64,000 nucleotides of DNA from Mantamonas sphyraenae (lineage: Eukaryota > CRuMs > Mantamonadidae): NCBI GenBank assembly GCA_026936335.1, contig JAPMXV010000011.1, forward strand, positions 1 to 64,000, read 5' to 3'. The position numbers and the translations under genes were made by a program. The notes below the pieces were generated by a model. The model saw only the letters and a program-made list of their open reading frames with translations, was not told the DNA's origin and made no database searches. Below, one piece after another: positions 29,833 to 39,219 of the stretch (positions are counted from its first letter, which is position 1; the number at the start of each line of letters is the position of its first letter).

Positions 29833-32620
29833 ATGTCATCCTCCATGGGGTATCCCTATGCCCATCCTACCGTGTCGGATGATCCTGCACGTGGCCAATG
29901 CCCCCCTGTGTCCCACTCTGTGGAGGAGTTGGTCACCCAGCCCAGTGCTGTCATCCATGAGCTCCTCCAGCAGTACATCGACCACACCCTTCCCGATGAA
30001 CACGACGGTGACGCAGAAGGCCATGCCCTCTCCTTCCACGACTTTGTCGCACGTGACTTGGCAAGCTCCAACAACGACTTCCACGTCCGCGAGTACTTCC
30101 AGCAAGCCTTGGACACCCACGACGATCTCTATGCCCAGGTAACATCCATACCAACCACTCTCACCTTCCATTCTCTCCCCCCCCCCCTTCCCTCCTCCCT
30201 CCCTTTCCACTCACATTCCTCACTCCCTTTCTCCCCACCACTCCATTGTCCACACACACGTGTCACAGATTCCGCTTCTTGATCACACCACGGCCGGCAA
30301 GATTCCTGCAGGCTCCCTCGTGCGTCTCCGCATGATGTTCAGCGACCGTTGGCAGCAAAAGTTCTTCCGTGGTGCCTATTATGTGGAGGATCCCGAGAGC
30401 AAGCAAGGAGTCAGTGCCTGTGTGTGTCGCCAGCCCAGTGTTGCCCCAATGCGCCGCTGACACCCGACACCTCCTCCCCTTCTTCCTTTCTCCACCCGGT
30501 TCCTCCCGAACTCTCGTGCAGATGTGGCGTACCAACAAGTACCAGGGCCATGACGAGTTTCTTGCGTCCATGCCTGAAGACATTGTCATCCAGGATGAAC
30601 TGCTGCATGACACTCGTGAACTGTAGGTGACCCCTGCGTCCCACCCTAGCTCCTGCCCCTCTGGTGTTGGGGCATCCCCTGACACCGCATGATCACACAC
30701 ACCCAATCCATGGTGATGGACACACCACATGCCACATTCAAACACACCAGCTACTGCGTGCCTGTGCCTGGAGAGACAGAGTGGGTGCAGGAGTGGAACC
30801 AGGCGCAGTCCACAGACACGTACACACTGCGCAAGGCACAACAGGAGGAACTGGCGCAGCAGAAGGAACAGGAAACGTCGATGGTGAATGGAATGGACAA
30901 CCTGCACATGGAGGAGGAGGAGTCCACCAAGGCAAGGACACCAAGAAGCGGACAGAAGCGCAGACGGGCTCGCAGCGAGGACGAAGATGAGAACGATGAG
31001 GAGAGGAAAGAGCATGGGGATGACACCGATGGCATGGAGGAGGAGGAGGTTCCTGTGGTGGAGGTGGACGACAACGACGACGAGGAGGAGGAGGAGGAGG
31101 AGGAGGAGGACACAATGGAGGAGCAAGACCAGACGGAGGCAGACAAGGACATGACGCCGAGCAAGCGGATAAAGACACAGACGGAGAGTGGACCCGTGTC
31201 GAGCGAGTTCTTTGCACAGGGCAAGGATGGGGAAGCAGAAGAGAAGGAGGTGGAGGCAGCAACCAAGACGCGAGAGGACAAGGTGGATGGCCAAGGAAGG
31301 TACAGCATGGGCAGGGATGAACTACTCAACCATCCCATGCAGGACACACGCAAGATCTCTACCATTGTGTACGTGTACGACGAATTGGTTGGGGAAGTGG
31401 ACACCCTGCGCCCCAGCACCTTGGTGGAGGTCATTGGGGTGTTGGGTCACCACGTGGGCGACTCGTTTGGTGTGGACGCCGACGAGGGCGAGTTCTACGA
31501 GGATCAGCTGGCACACGCTCCACCATCCACCCTTGTGCCACGTGTGCACGCCATCCTTCTCAACAGCCAGACACCACCCAACCCAGTGGTGCAGGCAAGC
31601 AGCGAGGATCAGGAACAGGTGCAATCACAGGTGGAGGACATGAAGCATCAGCATCTGGAAGACACGCGTTCCAGACTTGTGATCCAGTTGACACGAGCAT
31701 GTGGTGGCGACGAACTGGCGGCCAACTATGTGCTTCTCAACCTTCTGGCACGTGTGTACAAACGCATGGACACACTCACTCTGGGCCATTTGCCCATCAA
31801 TCTCGTGTTCACCTCGGACGAGGCCGACGGCGAAGAGGAGCGCGACGTGGAATCCAGCAGCTTTGCGCGTCGCAGTGCCACAAACACCTTTGACCGCCTG
31901 GGGTCACCACATGCACAGACAACACGAGCACGTGCAATCATCCATGCTCTGTACACCGTCATCCGTCACATGGTGCCCATGCTGGTGACTTTCAACATGG
32001 AGATCCACACCCTCAACACCACCCCCATGGTGCCCAAACAGGACGTCGACCATGACCGATTCCTCAGTGGCATGCTGCAACTCGTGCCTGGCACCACCCT
32101 GATCATTGACGAGACGGCCCTGAGCACAGGCACCCTTCGTGACCGAGGTGTGCGCAACCGAACTGCTCTCCACGCCCTCGTCGACACACAGGTGGTCAAC
32201 TACGAGCTTGCGTTTGGCGAGCCCATCCCATTCCCCACAGACATTGGCGTCATCGTCGTTTCCTACGGTCGCTCCACCATCCACATGCCCATCCACGTGG
32301 TCGCCCACCCCACCTCCAGCCCTACGACCGACACCCACGCTCTGGAGCAGATGCAGGACGCGGCACGCGAGTACATCGGCGTCCTCCATGAACTCAACAA
32401 CGAAATCGAGGAGCATGAGCTGCGCACTCGCATCAACAGGGACATGGTTCAGTGGAAGCGAAGCCTGGGCGCCTCGGACGACGACATGCACCACTGGCTC
32501 GCTGTTGCACGCCTTGTCAGCATCAGCCACGGCCACAGCTCTCTCACCTGGGACGACTGGCTGGAGATGAAGCAGCTCGAGGGCGAACGCCGCCAGCGCT
32601 ACCTGAACGCGTACGAGTGA
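29833..32620 (+). CDS. MCMBP: MCM-binding protein (MCMBP)
   Basis: Four exons: 29833-30138, 30269-30409 (an alternative donor at 30422 would add four codons), 30522-30622 and 30751-32620, about 805 residues. Family landmarks: LVRLRMMFSD...FFRGAYY in exon 2, YCVPVPGETEWV at the start of exon 4, LVEVIGVLG, PSTLVPRVHAI, ANYVLLNLLARVYKRMD, LQLVPGTTLIIDETALSTGTL, and a C-terminal WLEMKQLEGERRQRY. MCMBP binds MCM2-7 subunits and helps assembly or unloading of the replicative helicase. A long insert (30,900-31,300) is rich in E/D/K and contains KRIKT-like nuclear signals and a GGA-encoded glutamate run. The start follows a divergent 65-bp promoter. Confidence 0.95.
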
Positions 32621-32698
32621 ATGAAAAATTTGATTCAGACGAAAATCACACCAAACCACATCACAATCAAATTTACATATCAATCAAAATTCACATCT
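32621..32698. terminator. AT-rich 3' intergenic segment between convergent genes
   Basis: 78 bp between the MCMBP and EXOSC5 stop codons. It is strikingly A/T-rich compared with its surroundings, with CAAAATTC, AAATTTAC and TCAATCAAAA blocks on both strands. This suits shared 3' end formation for two convergent transcripts. No exact AATAAA is present. Confidence 0.4.
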
Positions 32699-33649
32699 TC
32701 ATTTCGACCGCAATACTTCCAGGCCGACCTTGCGCTTCTGGGACTGCGTGACAAAGGCCAGCACCTTGCTGGCGGCGGTACCAGCAACGTCGAGGGCTGC
32801 GAGAAACTCCTCGTGGTCCAGGCAGCCGGAGGTTTTTGTACAGACGACGGTGTCGCGGTCGGCAACGACCAGGCTGATGGCGGCCAATGCGCGCTGCTGG
32901 TCTTGTGCGCTGGGATCGAGGATGAGCTGCCTGCGTGTGTACTGTGTGTGTTCGTCCACGTCCATGTGTGCGTCTGTGGATGGCTGTGCATTGCGTGCAT
33001 CGTCGCTGTCCTGGTCGAGCTCGTCTTCGACCCAGGCGCACTGCACAGCGACCAGTGGCTGCTTGATGGCGACACCGGCATCCAGCAGTGCAATGCCCAC
33101 TGCATTGAGGGCCACGGCCAACAAGCCACCGTCGTCCTGGAGCACCTGTACGATCACCTGCACAGCCGTACGCGGGTGCAACGTGGACAAGACCACTGTG
33201 TCCAGCGCATTGCGAATAAATAGCTCGTACTCACGTTCCTTCTGGCCTGTGTGCCACCAATGTGTGCAAGTGCATGGGTGTGCATGTGTGTCAGCGATGG
33301 GTGCATGGTGTCTTTTGGGCCCAGGGGTGTTTGTTGGTCCCGTGGAGGCGAATGTGTGGCACCACACATGTGTTTGAACCCAAAGCACCCCATACGACAA
33401 CGTACCTGCGACGCCACTCTTGTTCTTAAACACCACCTGGAGGGTGGCCCTGTCGATGAGTTCATCATAGCTCTTGACTGACACGGGACCATACACAGCT
33501 GCAAACACGCTGGTGTCTCCCTGGGCATAGTGGGCACTTCCGTCCGCCCTGTTCAGCAGACTCTGCTCACAGCTCATGGCTCTCAACTGGAACGCAGCAC
33601 GCCCATCCGACTGTACGCCATCATCGCCCATCTCCTGCTGCCTGCTCAT
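32699..33649 (-). CDS. EXOSC5: Exosome ring subunit RRP46/EXOSC5
   Basis: Exons 33649-33406 and 33246-32699 join in phase 1 to give 263 residues. RNase PH-fold landmarks: DGRAAFQLRAMSCEQSLLNRADGSAHYAQGDTSV at the start, AAVYGPVSVK, then LHPRTAVQVIVQVLQDDGGLLAVALNAVGIALLDAGV. This is the pattern of the RRP46 subunit, one of the six RNase PH-like ring proteins of the RNA exosome, catalytically inactive in most eukaryotes. An acidic insert (EDELDQDSDD...) with a basic stretch lies between the core and the C-terminal helix. The acceptor at 33249-33247 was chosen because it is the only one that keeps the frame open. Confidence 0.93.
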   Translation of the reverse strand: MSRQQEMGDDGVQSDGRAAFQLRAMSCEQSLLNRADGSAHYAQGDTSVFAAVYGPVSVKSYDELIDRATLQVVFKNKSGVAGTLSYGVLWVQTHVWCHTFASTGPTNTPGPKRHHAPIADTHAHPCTCTHWWHTGQKEREYELFIRNALDTVVLSTLHPRTAVQVIVQVLQDDGGLLAVALNAVGIALLDAGVAIKQPLVAVQCAWVEDELDQDSDDARNAQPSTDAHMDVDEHTQYTRRQLILDPSAQDQQRALAAISLVVADRDTVVCTKTSGCLDHEEFLAALDVAGTAASKVLAFVTQSQKRKVGLEVLRSK

Positions 33650-33705
33650 TGTGCACTCAGGGTGGTTGTTCTGGACCCGTCGGCGGCGCCACCGCAGACG
33701 ATCAG
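33650..33705. promoter_or_regulatory. 56-bp divergent promoter, EXOSC5 / membrane protein
   Basis: The interval is GC-rich, with a GGCGGCGCC palindromic block near the middle. It assumes the plus-strand gene starts at its first ATG (33706). Confidence 0.4.
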
Positions 33706-35100
33706 ATGACTCCTTCCCCCCACCCAGACGACCCCCACCTGGTTGAACCTCCCCACCACAGGGTGCCTGCTGTGGTGCGTGAGTACCAGTTCCAACACAG
33801 TCTGCACACGCATTCCAGAGCCCTCCTCCACGGTGCTTCCCTCCTGAAGCGTCTGTTTAGTCCCAGCAAAGAGAAGGCCTCCGGGCCTGAGCCCCCACAA
33901 CAACCCACTTTCCCAGCCCATCCCGAGTTCCATCGACTGTCCACCCTGCGTGCCATGCCTGCCATGCATATGGTCCTCCTCATGGGTGCCCCCATGTCAG
34001 CCATGCTGCCCGTCGTCCACGCCTACACGGGTGAACGAGTCGACGTCGCCTCCTCGGCTGCAACCCTGGCCGTCTGCAACACACGTGGCTGGACGCTGCA
34101 ACAGGCCATGGGTGTGGAAGAGACACACAGCAACACACCCTCCTCCTCCTCCTCCTCCTCCTCCTCCTCTTCATCATCATCGTCATCATCACACACTCCC
34201 TTGGCTTGGTTGGACTCTGAGCAGGTGGAGAATGTGCGGGTGCAGCAATCCAGCTTCCAGGGACCCAAGGCAGCCGCAGTGTGCTTTGTGTTGCTTCCTG
34301 ATCCATCTTCATTGGCCCCTGCTGCGCTGAGGGAACTACTGTCGTACACAGACACCCTTGTGTGCTATCTGGATCCCCACACGGTGTCCCACACTGTCCT
34401 CACCACCCGTCTCAGTGTCCTGGTGCTCCTCCAACAGGAACGCACCCATTGCAAGCTGTTTGTACGGTGGCACACGCCTGCATCGTCATCCGCCATGGAG
34501 GACACAGCACACACCACATCCCAGGGGACGATGCGAGCACGATCAACACCATCACCATCACCACCACCACAACCGCCGGACCCATCCCATGCCTTGGTGT
34601 CTGCGCTGCGTGGAATCGATCCTTTGCTTGTGACAGAGGCATCCCTGCCCGTGGATGCGTTGTGTGATCGTGTGGATGACCAGGTGAGTGAGACCCTGGC
34701 CCACAACCACACCATCCTCCAACACAACCTGGATCGCATGCAACGTGCATGTGATGAGGTCCAATCCGACGATGCACACACCTGTCGATCCCAAAACACC
34801 CAATTGGGATTGGCCAACCTGGCCACCTTGCTTGCCACTCTCCTCCTTATTTATCTCCTTCTCATGGCCCTTCCTGTGGCCCTTCTCCATCTCCTTCTTC
34901 CCATCTCACTGCCTCTCGCATGGCCTCTCCTCCTCTACTTGCTCCTCCTCGCTGCTGCATGGATCCTTCGCAGCCAGGATGTGCCCTGGCTCAGACTCAA
35001 CCCACCCCAACGTCGTGCCATTGCCCACATGCTCCAAACCTGCCATGCCTCACGTACCATCCTACGTCGCCAACTCATGGCCATTACAGCCGCGCCCTGA
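33706..35100 (+). CDS. Unrecognised membrane protein with C-terminal hydrophobic hairpin
   Basis: A single exon of 464 residues from the first ATG (MTPSPHPDDPHL). About residues 90-115 (MVLLMGAPMSAMLPVVHAYTG) look like a degenerate P-loop followed by a helix, and AAAVCFVLLPDP...DTLVCYLDPH resembles later strands of a GTPase fold. The lysine and serine/threonine of a working P-loop are missing. A serine run (34141-34192) and an S/P linker divide it. Near the C-terminus a long leucine-rich segment (LATLLATLLLIYLLLMALPVA to LLLYLLLLAAAWIL) gives two or three membrane helices. This layout recalls dynamin-like membrane proteins, but that is only a suggestion. The last 17 bases overlap the convergent SDR gene. 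Confidence 0.7.
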   Translation: MTPSPHPDDPHLVEPPHHRVPAVVREYQFQHSLHTHSRALLHGASLLKRLFSPSKEKASGPEPPQQPTFPAHPEFHRLSTLRAMPAMHMVLLMGAPMSAMLPVVHAYTGERVDVASSAATLAVCNTRGWTLQQAMGVEETHSNTPSSSSSSSSSSSSSSSSSHTPLAWLDSEQVENVRVQQSSFQGPKAAAVCFVLLPDPSSLAPAALRELLSYTDTLVCYLDPHTVSHTVLTTRLSVLVLLQQERTHCKLFVRWHTPASSSAMEDTAHTTSQGTMRARSTPSPSPPPQPPDPSHALVSALRGIDPLLVTEASLPVDALCDRVDDQVSETLAHNHTILQHNLDRMQRACDEVQSDDAHTCRSQNTQLGLANLATLLATLLLIYLLLMALPVALLHLLLPISLPLAWPLLLYLLLLAAAWILRSQDVPWLRLNPPQRRAIAHMLQTCHASRTILRRQLMAITAAP

Positions 35101-36022
35101 GCTTGCCACCCGAACCCGAGTGTGACGATGATGATGATGATGATTCCACCGAATGAAACCGGGGCAGCTTTGCAATCCGTTTGGGCTCCATGCTGTCCAG
35201 GAAGAAGTCTGCCACCATGTCCTTGACAGGCGTACCAGGCACACATGCGTAGGCATCCAAGTCATGCATGGACATCCCGGAAGCCAGGAGGACCTCGTCG
35301 TCGATGAAAAAGTTGCCGGTGACCTTGCGTGCATCGCTGGTGAGGATGACATGGGCAGCATCGGCCATGATGGCAGTGCTACGACATTGGGCCAATGACT
35401 CCTCCCCACCCAACATGAGCATGGCGGCTGTGGCAATGCCGGTGCGTGGCCATAGGGTGTTGACCCCCACCTGTCCTTCAAACTCCCCCGCCATGCCCAG
35501 ACAACACATGCTCATCCCATACTTGGCCATTGTGTATGCCGTGTGGTTCTTGAACCATTGTTGGGTCATCAGCAGTGGCGGTGAAATGTTCAGGATGTGT
35601 CCGTTGTCGCTTTCCAGCAGGTGGGGCAAACACGTCCGGCTCAGCAGGTACGTGCCACGTGCGTTCACCTGGTTCATCAAATCGTACCGTTTCATGCTCG
35701 TGTCCAATGTGCCCGTCAATTGGATGGCGGATGCGTTGTTCACCACAATGTCCACCCCACCAAACACGGCCACCACCTTTTCCACCGCCGCCTCCACCTG
35801 CTCCTCAAACCTCACGTCACACACACACGCCAGCGCCTGCCCGCCTGCCGCTTCAATCTCCTCTGCTGCAGAGTGGATTGTGCCCGGCAGCTTCGGGTGT
35901 GGCTTGTCCGTCTTGGCCAGAATGGCCACGTTTGCTCCGTCCTTGGCTGCACGAAGCGCAATCGCCAGCCCAATGCCCCTCGACGCCCCCGAAATCACCA
36001 GTGTTTTGCCCTTCAGACTCAT
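35084..36022 (-). CDS. HSDL2-like short-chain dehydrogenase, probably peroxisomal
   Basis: A single exon of 312 residues from MSLKGKTL. It has the classical SDR motifs: ISGASRGIG (NAD(P) binding), NNASAI, NISPP (catalytic serine region) and YTMAKYG (YxxxK). The segment AKTDKPHPKLPGTIHSAAEEIEAAGG is typical of hydroxysteroid dehydrogenase-like protein 2. The SCP2 lipid-transfer domain found at the end of animal HSDL2 is absent. The protein ends in ARL, a plausible type-1 peroxisomal targeting signal, after a serine run. The 3' end overlaps the convergent gene by 17 bp. An ATG-like start upstream (36046) is a TTG/GTG codon, so 36022 is preferred. Confidence 0.9.
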   Translation of the reverse strand: MSLKGKTLVISGASRGIGLAIALRAAKDGANVAILAKTDKPHPKLPGTIHSAAEEIEAAGGQALACVCDVRFEEQVEAAVEKVVAVFGGVDIVVNNASAIQLTGTLDTSMKRYDLMNQVNARGTYLLSRTCLPHLLESDNGHILNISPPLLMTQQWFKNHTAYTMAKYGMSMCCLGMAGEFEGQVGVNTLWPRTGIATAAMLMLGGEESLAQCRSTAIMADAAHVILTSDARKVTGNFFIDDEVLLASGMSMHDLDAYACVPGTPVKDMVADFFLDSMEPKRIAKLPRFHSVESSSSSSSHSGSGGKLRARL

Positions 36023-36165
36023 GTGTCGTTTGTGTTGTCCCTTCACTCAAAATGTGAATGCGTGTGTTTGTGTGTGTGAATGTGGGAAAAAACCTTGGTG
36101 GTGGTGCGCAGCGTTCGCGGCTCCAGCCAATCTCTCCCCCCCTTCCCCCTCTCCGGACAAAAAGC
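36023..36165. promoter_or_regulatory. 143-bp divergent promoter, SDR / TMEM128-like
   Basis: The left half is a GT-rich simple sequence (GTGTGTTTGTGTGTGTG). The right half carries CCAGCCAATCTC, a CCAAT box about 40 bp before the TMEM128-like ATG, then a C/T-rich tract. Confidence 0.5.
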
Positions 36166-36892
36166 ATGTCCTCCTTCACTGAACGAGTGCGTCAGCGCAA
36201 CCAGCAGGGCATGACTGGCCCCACAGACGACTCTGCAAAGATTCCGCGTCCCTTTGTTGAAGGCACACCCGAGACGGAGGAGCAGCGTGCCGAGCGTTTG
36301 GCCCAGCGTAGGATGAGGTCACGCATCAACTCAATCCTCTGGGGCGTTGCTGCCTTGTTCACCTGGCACCTCACCGATATTTATAATGTGACCATGAATG
36401 ACCCGCGTGTTGACAGGTGAGTGTGTCCTTCCATGTCGTGTCTGCCTCCACCCGTGGCAACACTTCCCTTCCCACAACCCGTTTCCCGCCCATGGGATTC
36501 GTCGTCGTCATCCCCCCAGATCCCCCGACCGTTCCCACCGCCCCCCCTTCCCCCCGCTTCCCCCTCTCCCTCTCCCTCCACCACTCTGACACCCATCCAC
36601 CCTCCCCATCCCCAAACCCAGCATTGCGTTTGGGCTCGCTGTTGCCACGTACGCCCTCTTCCTTGGCATCGGACTCTTTCTGGTGGCCTGGTCCTGGGTC
36701 ACAGGCACCAAGGTCCAAGGGGATGATCTCATGGAGTCCCATCCCTACCACATCTACACTGCCACTGCCTCATGCGTCCTCGCCTACTTTGCCGCCGTCG
36801 TCGCCTACTGGCCCGTATACAACGTCCTCAGCATCCCCATTGTCTTTATCATCCCCTTTGGCATCTTTATGTTCCTCCTCATGATCTTCTGA
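36166..36892 (+). CDS. TMEM128-like four-helix membrane protein
   Basis: Exons 36166-36416 and 36622-36892 join in phase 2 to give 173 residues. A charged cytosolic N-terminus of about 60 residues (with EEQRAERLAQRRMRSRIN) is followed by four hydrophobic segments: ILWGVAALFTWHLTDIY, IAFGLAVATYALFLGIGLFLVAW, ATASCVLAYFAAVVAYWPVYN and IPIVFIIPFGIFMFLLMIF. Length and topology match the TMEM128 family, a small ER membrane protein of unknown function. I rely on topology plus the second and fourth helices, so family assignment is moderate. Confidence 0.72.
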
Positions 36893-37124
36893 TCTCTGAG
36901 AGAACACTCTGGAATGAACGCACACCCCCACACTGCCATGATGCCATGATCTGTTCCCTCTCCCTGGCACCACTCCATCCATTCCACCCTCTTTCCATTC
37001 ATCATCCACACACATCCACGTGGTGTCTCTGCTCCCTCCCGTCCTTCTCATCAGCCCCTCGTCATCCCTGTGTCTCGAGCACACGCAACGCGCTCCCACC
37101 TGCATCCAAAATCCACACCTTGGC
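36893..37124. promoter_or_regulatory. Promoter and leader of the HECT ligase gene
   Basis: 231 bp between tandem plus-strand genes, rich in CA/CT. It must hold the TMEM128-like 3' end and the HECT gene promoter. No clear TATA box or other motif is seen. Confidence 0.4.
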
Positions 37125-39187
37125 ATGGCTCGCACAAAGCAAACCGCTCGCAAGTCGTCCAAACCGAAGCAGGAACCTGCTGACAACAAGGTCCTCTCCA
37201 ACACGGAGCTGCTCAACGTGGCCATGGAGCAGCTGCTGGACGCTGAATTCGTTTCCCAGCAGTGCCAGGCCATGGACGAAGCAGGCACATCACAGGGTGG
37301 CCCATTCGGTGCCCCCAATCTGACCCAACCTTCCTCATCATCTGCCGCTACCACAGCAGGTACGTTCCTCCATCCCTGGTCCCTGTTTGTCCCGCTCACT
37401 TTCCGGCGATCCCGAGATCCCTCTTTTTGTGTCGCTTTTCACAAATACGCGTGCACGTCCCTTACGCCTTTCACACACACCGGTGCTCCACACCCATTCC
37501 CTCCATAGACGCAGATGCAATCACTGCAGAGACTTTGCAAACCACTGTGCTAGAGGTAGGACTGTGTGCCGAGTTCTGCCCTTTTGTAAGCCCCGAGTGC
37601 ACACGATCACCATGGCTCACTCGCGACAATTCCCGAAACACGCTTTTCCTCGTCCACAGGAACTCAAACACGAGCACATCACTGCAGGTCTTGTTGACTC
37701 GCGTGCTGCAGAGGCCTCAGGCCAACGTCTTGAGCGTCTGGTATGTGCTGCGAGGTCTCGCTGCGTGCCTGGCGCACCGCTGATGGTGTTTTTGTGCCAC
37801 GTGGGTGCAAAAATCACACTCACCCGGATCACTCACCCCCCGTCCCTCTCTCGCTGCACAGTCGCGCGAACTCACAGCGCTTGCCAACTCGGGTGACCTG
37901 TCCTATAACACGCTGGTGGACAAGCGCTTCCGCATCCTGTCGCGTGTGTTCAGTGCCTACTACAACGAGGCACGCAACCTGACCTCCATGAAATACCGTG
38001 GCACCGCCCTCGTGCCAGGCACGAGCTTGTTTACAAAGTCGGCCATCGACGTGGCCGCAGACACCACTCTGGAGTTGCTGCGCGATGCCACACGTTCCAA
38101 CCCGCTCCTGGCAGCACGCATCCTCGCAAGCCTGCGTCAAGAGCTCGTGTCCACGCGTGCCCTCGCCTACGCCCCCACCGCTCCCGTCGAGGCCACCTTT
38201 GACACCTTTGGTTCCTCAGGCGCAGGCAACGGTGGACGCGACGCACGCTCCTCCGGGGCCTGGTTTGTGGAACGCATCGGCAACGCCGCCTTTCTCTTTC
38301 TCCTGCAGCTTGCCGCAGCACCCCCGGCCGCTTCACGCAAGGCTGGTCTGCACAAGCAGGCTCTTGAGCTCCTCACCGGTCTGGCTACCACACGTGGCAA
38401 CCTTGACCACTTTCTGGCCGTGCTCCAGTTGCTCCTGTTCCCGCCTCCCCGTTTGCAGGCCCAGAGCGACGGCAACCATCCGTACGAAGCGCTGCCTGTG
38501 CGCTCCTACCTCGAATCGCTCCTGCGCACAAAGTCGGCCAACGCCTTTGCCGCGCCGAGTTCGAGTTCGTTCATGGGCGAGCTGCCCGTGACCGAGCTCA
38601 GCCAGCCTCGAAAGCTGTGCTCTCTGGCTACAGACGGCACCTACATCTACGTGCACAGCAACCATGGTCTGCACAAGGTGGGCACGGGCAACCGTGGCAC
38701 ATCGGCAGGTCTCGTGTACGCACGCAACACCTCGTTCTACAACGGTGCACGCTCCGCCATGTTTGTCTGCGACAACCTGCTCTACTTCCGCACGCCCGCC
38801 CTCGGTGGCAACGTGTCCATGATTGTCATCAGCACAGACACCATCTCCCAGGTCGGCGAGATCGCACCCGATGGCACCGGCAGCTACCCGTCTGACCCGC
38901 GCTCAGAAAACGCCCTCATCCCCGACGAATCCTTTGGCCGCAAGCGCAAACGCAAGCAAATTGTTTCCCAAACCCCCGACGAGATCCTCAGCAACGCGAT
39001 CATGCTTACCCTCACACGCCAGGGCTACAACAACCCGCGCTCCATCATCGACGACTATGGAGGAAACCTGCAAGATGTGTACATGGACTATTGTGGTGGC
39101 GACCCGCAGCAGTTCATCCAAGAAGCCATGTCCAAGAACGAAAGCGACTCGGACATGGAGCAAGAACCCGAGGAACAGACAAGCAGT

Positions 39188-39219
<32 letters not shown>

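Noticed and set aside
37125-37200. A histone H3 gene or fragment
   Set aside because: Only the first ten tail residues match; the histone fold and the rest of the tail are absent, and in-phase exons lead into the HECT ligase.
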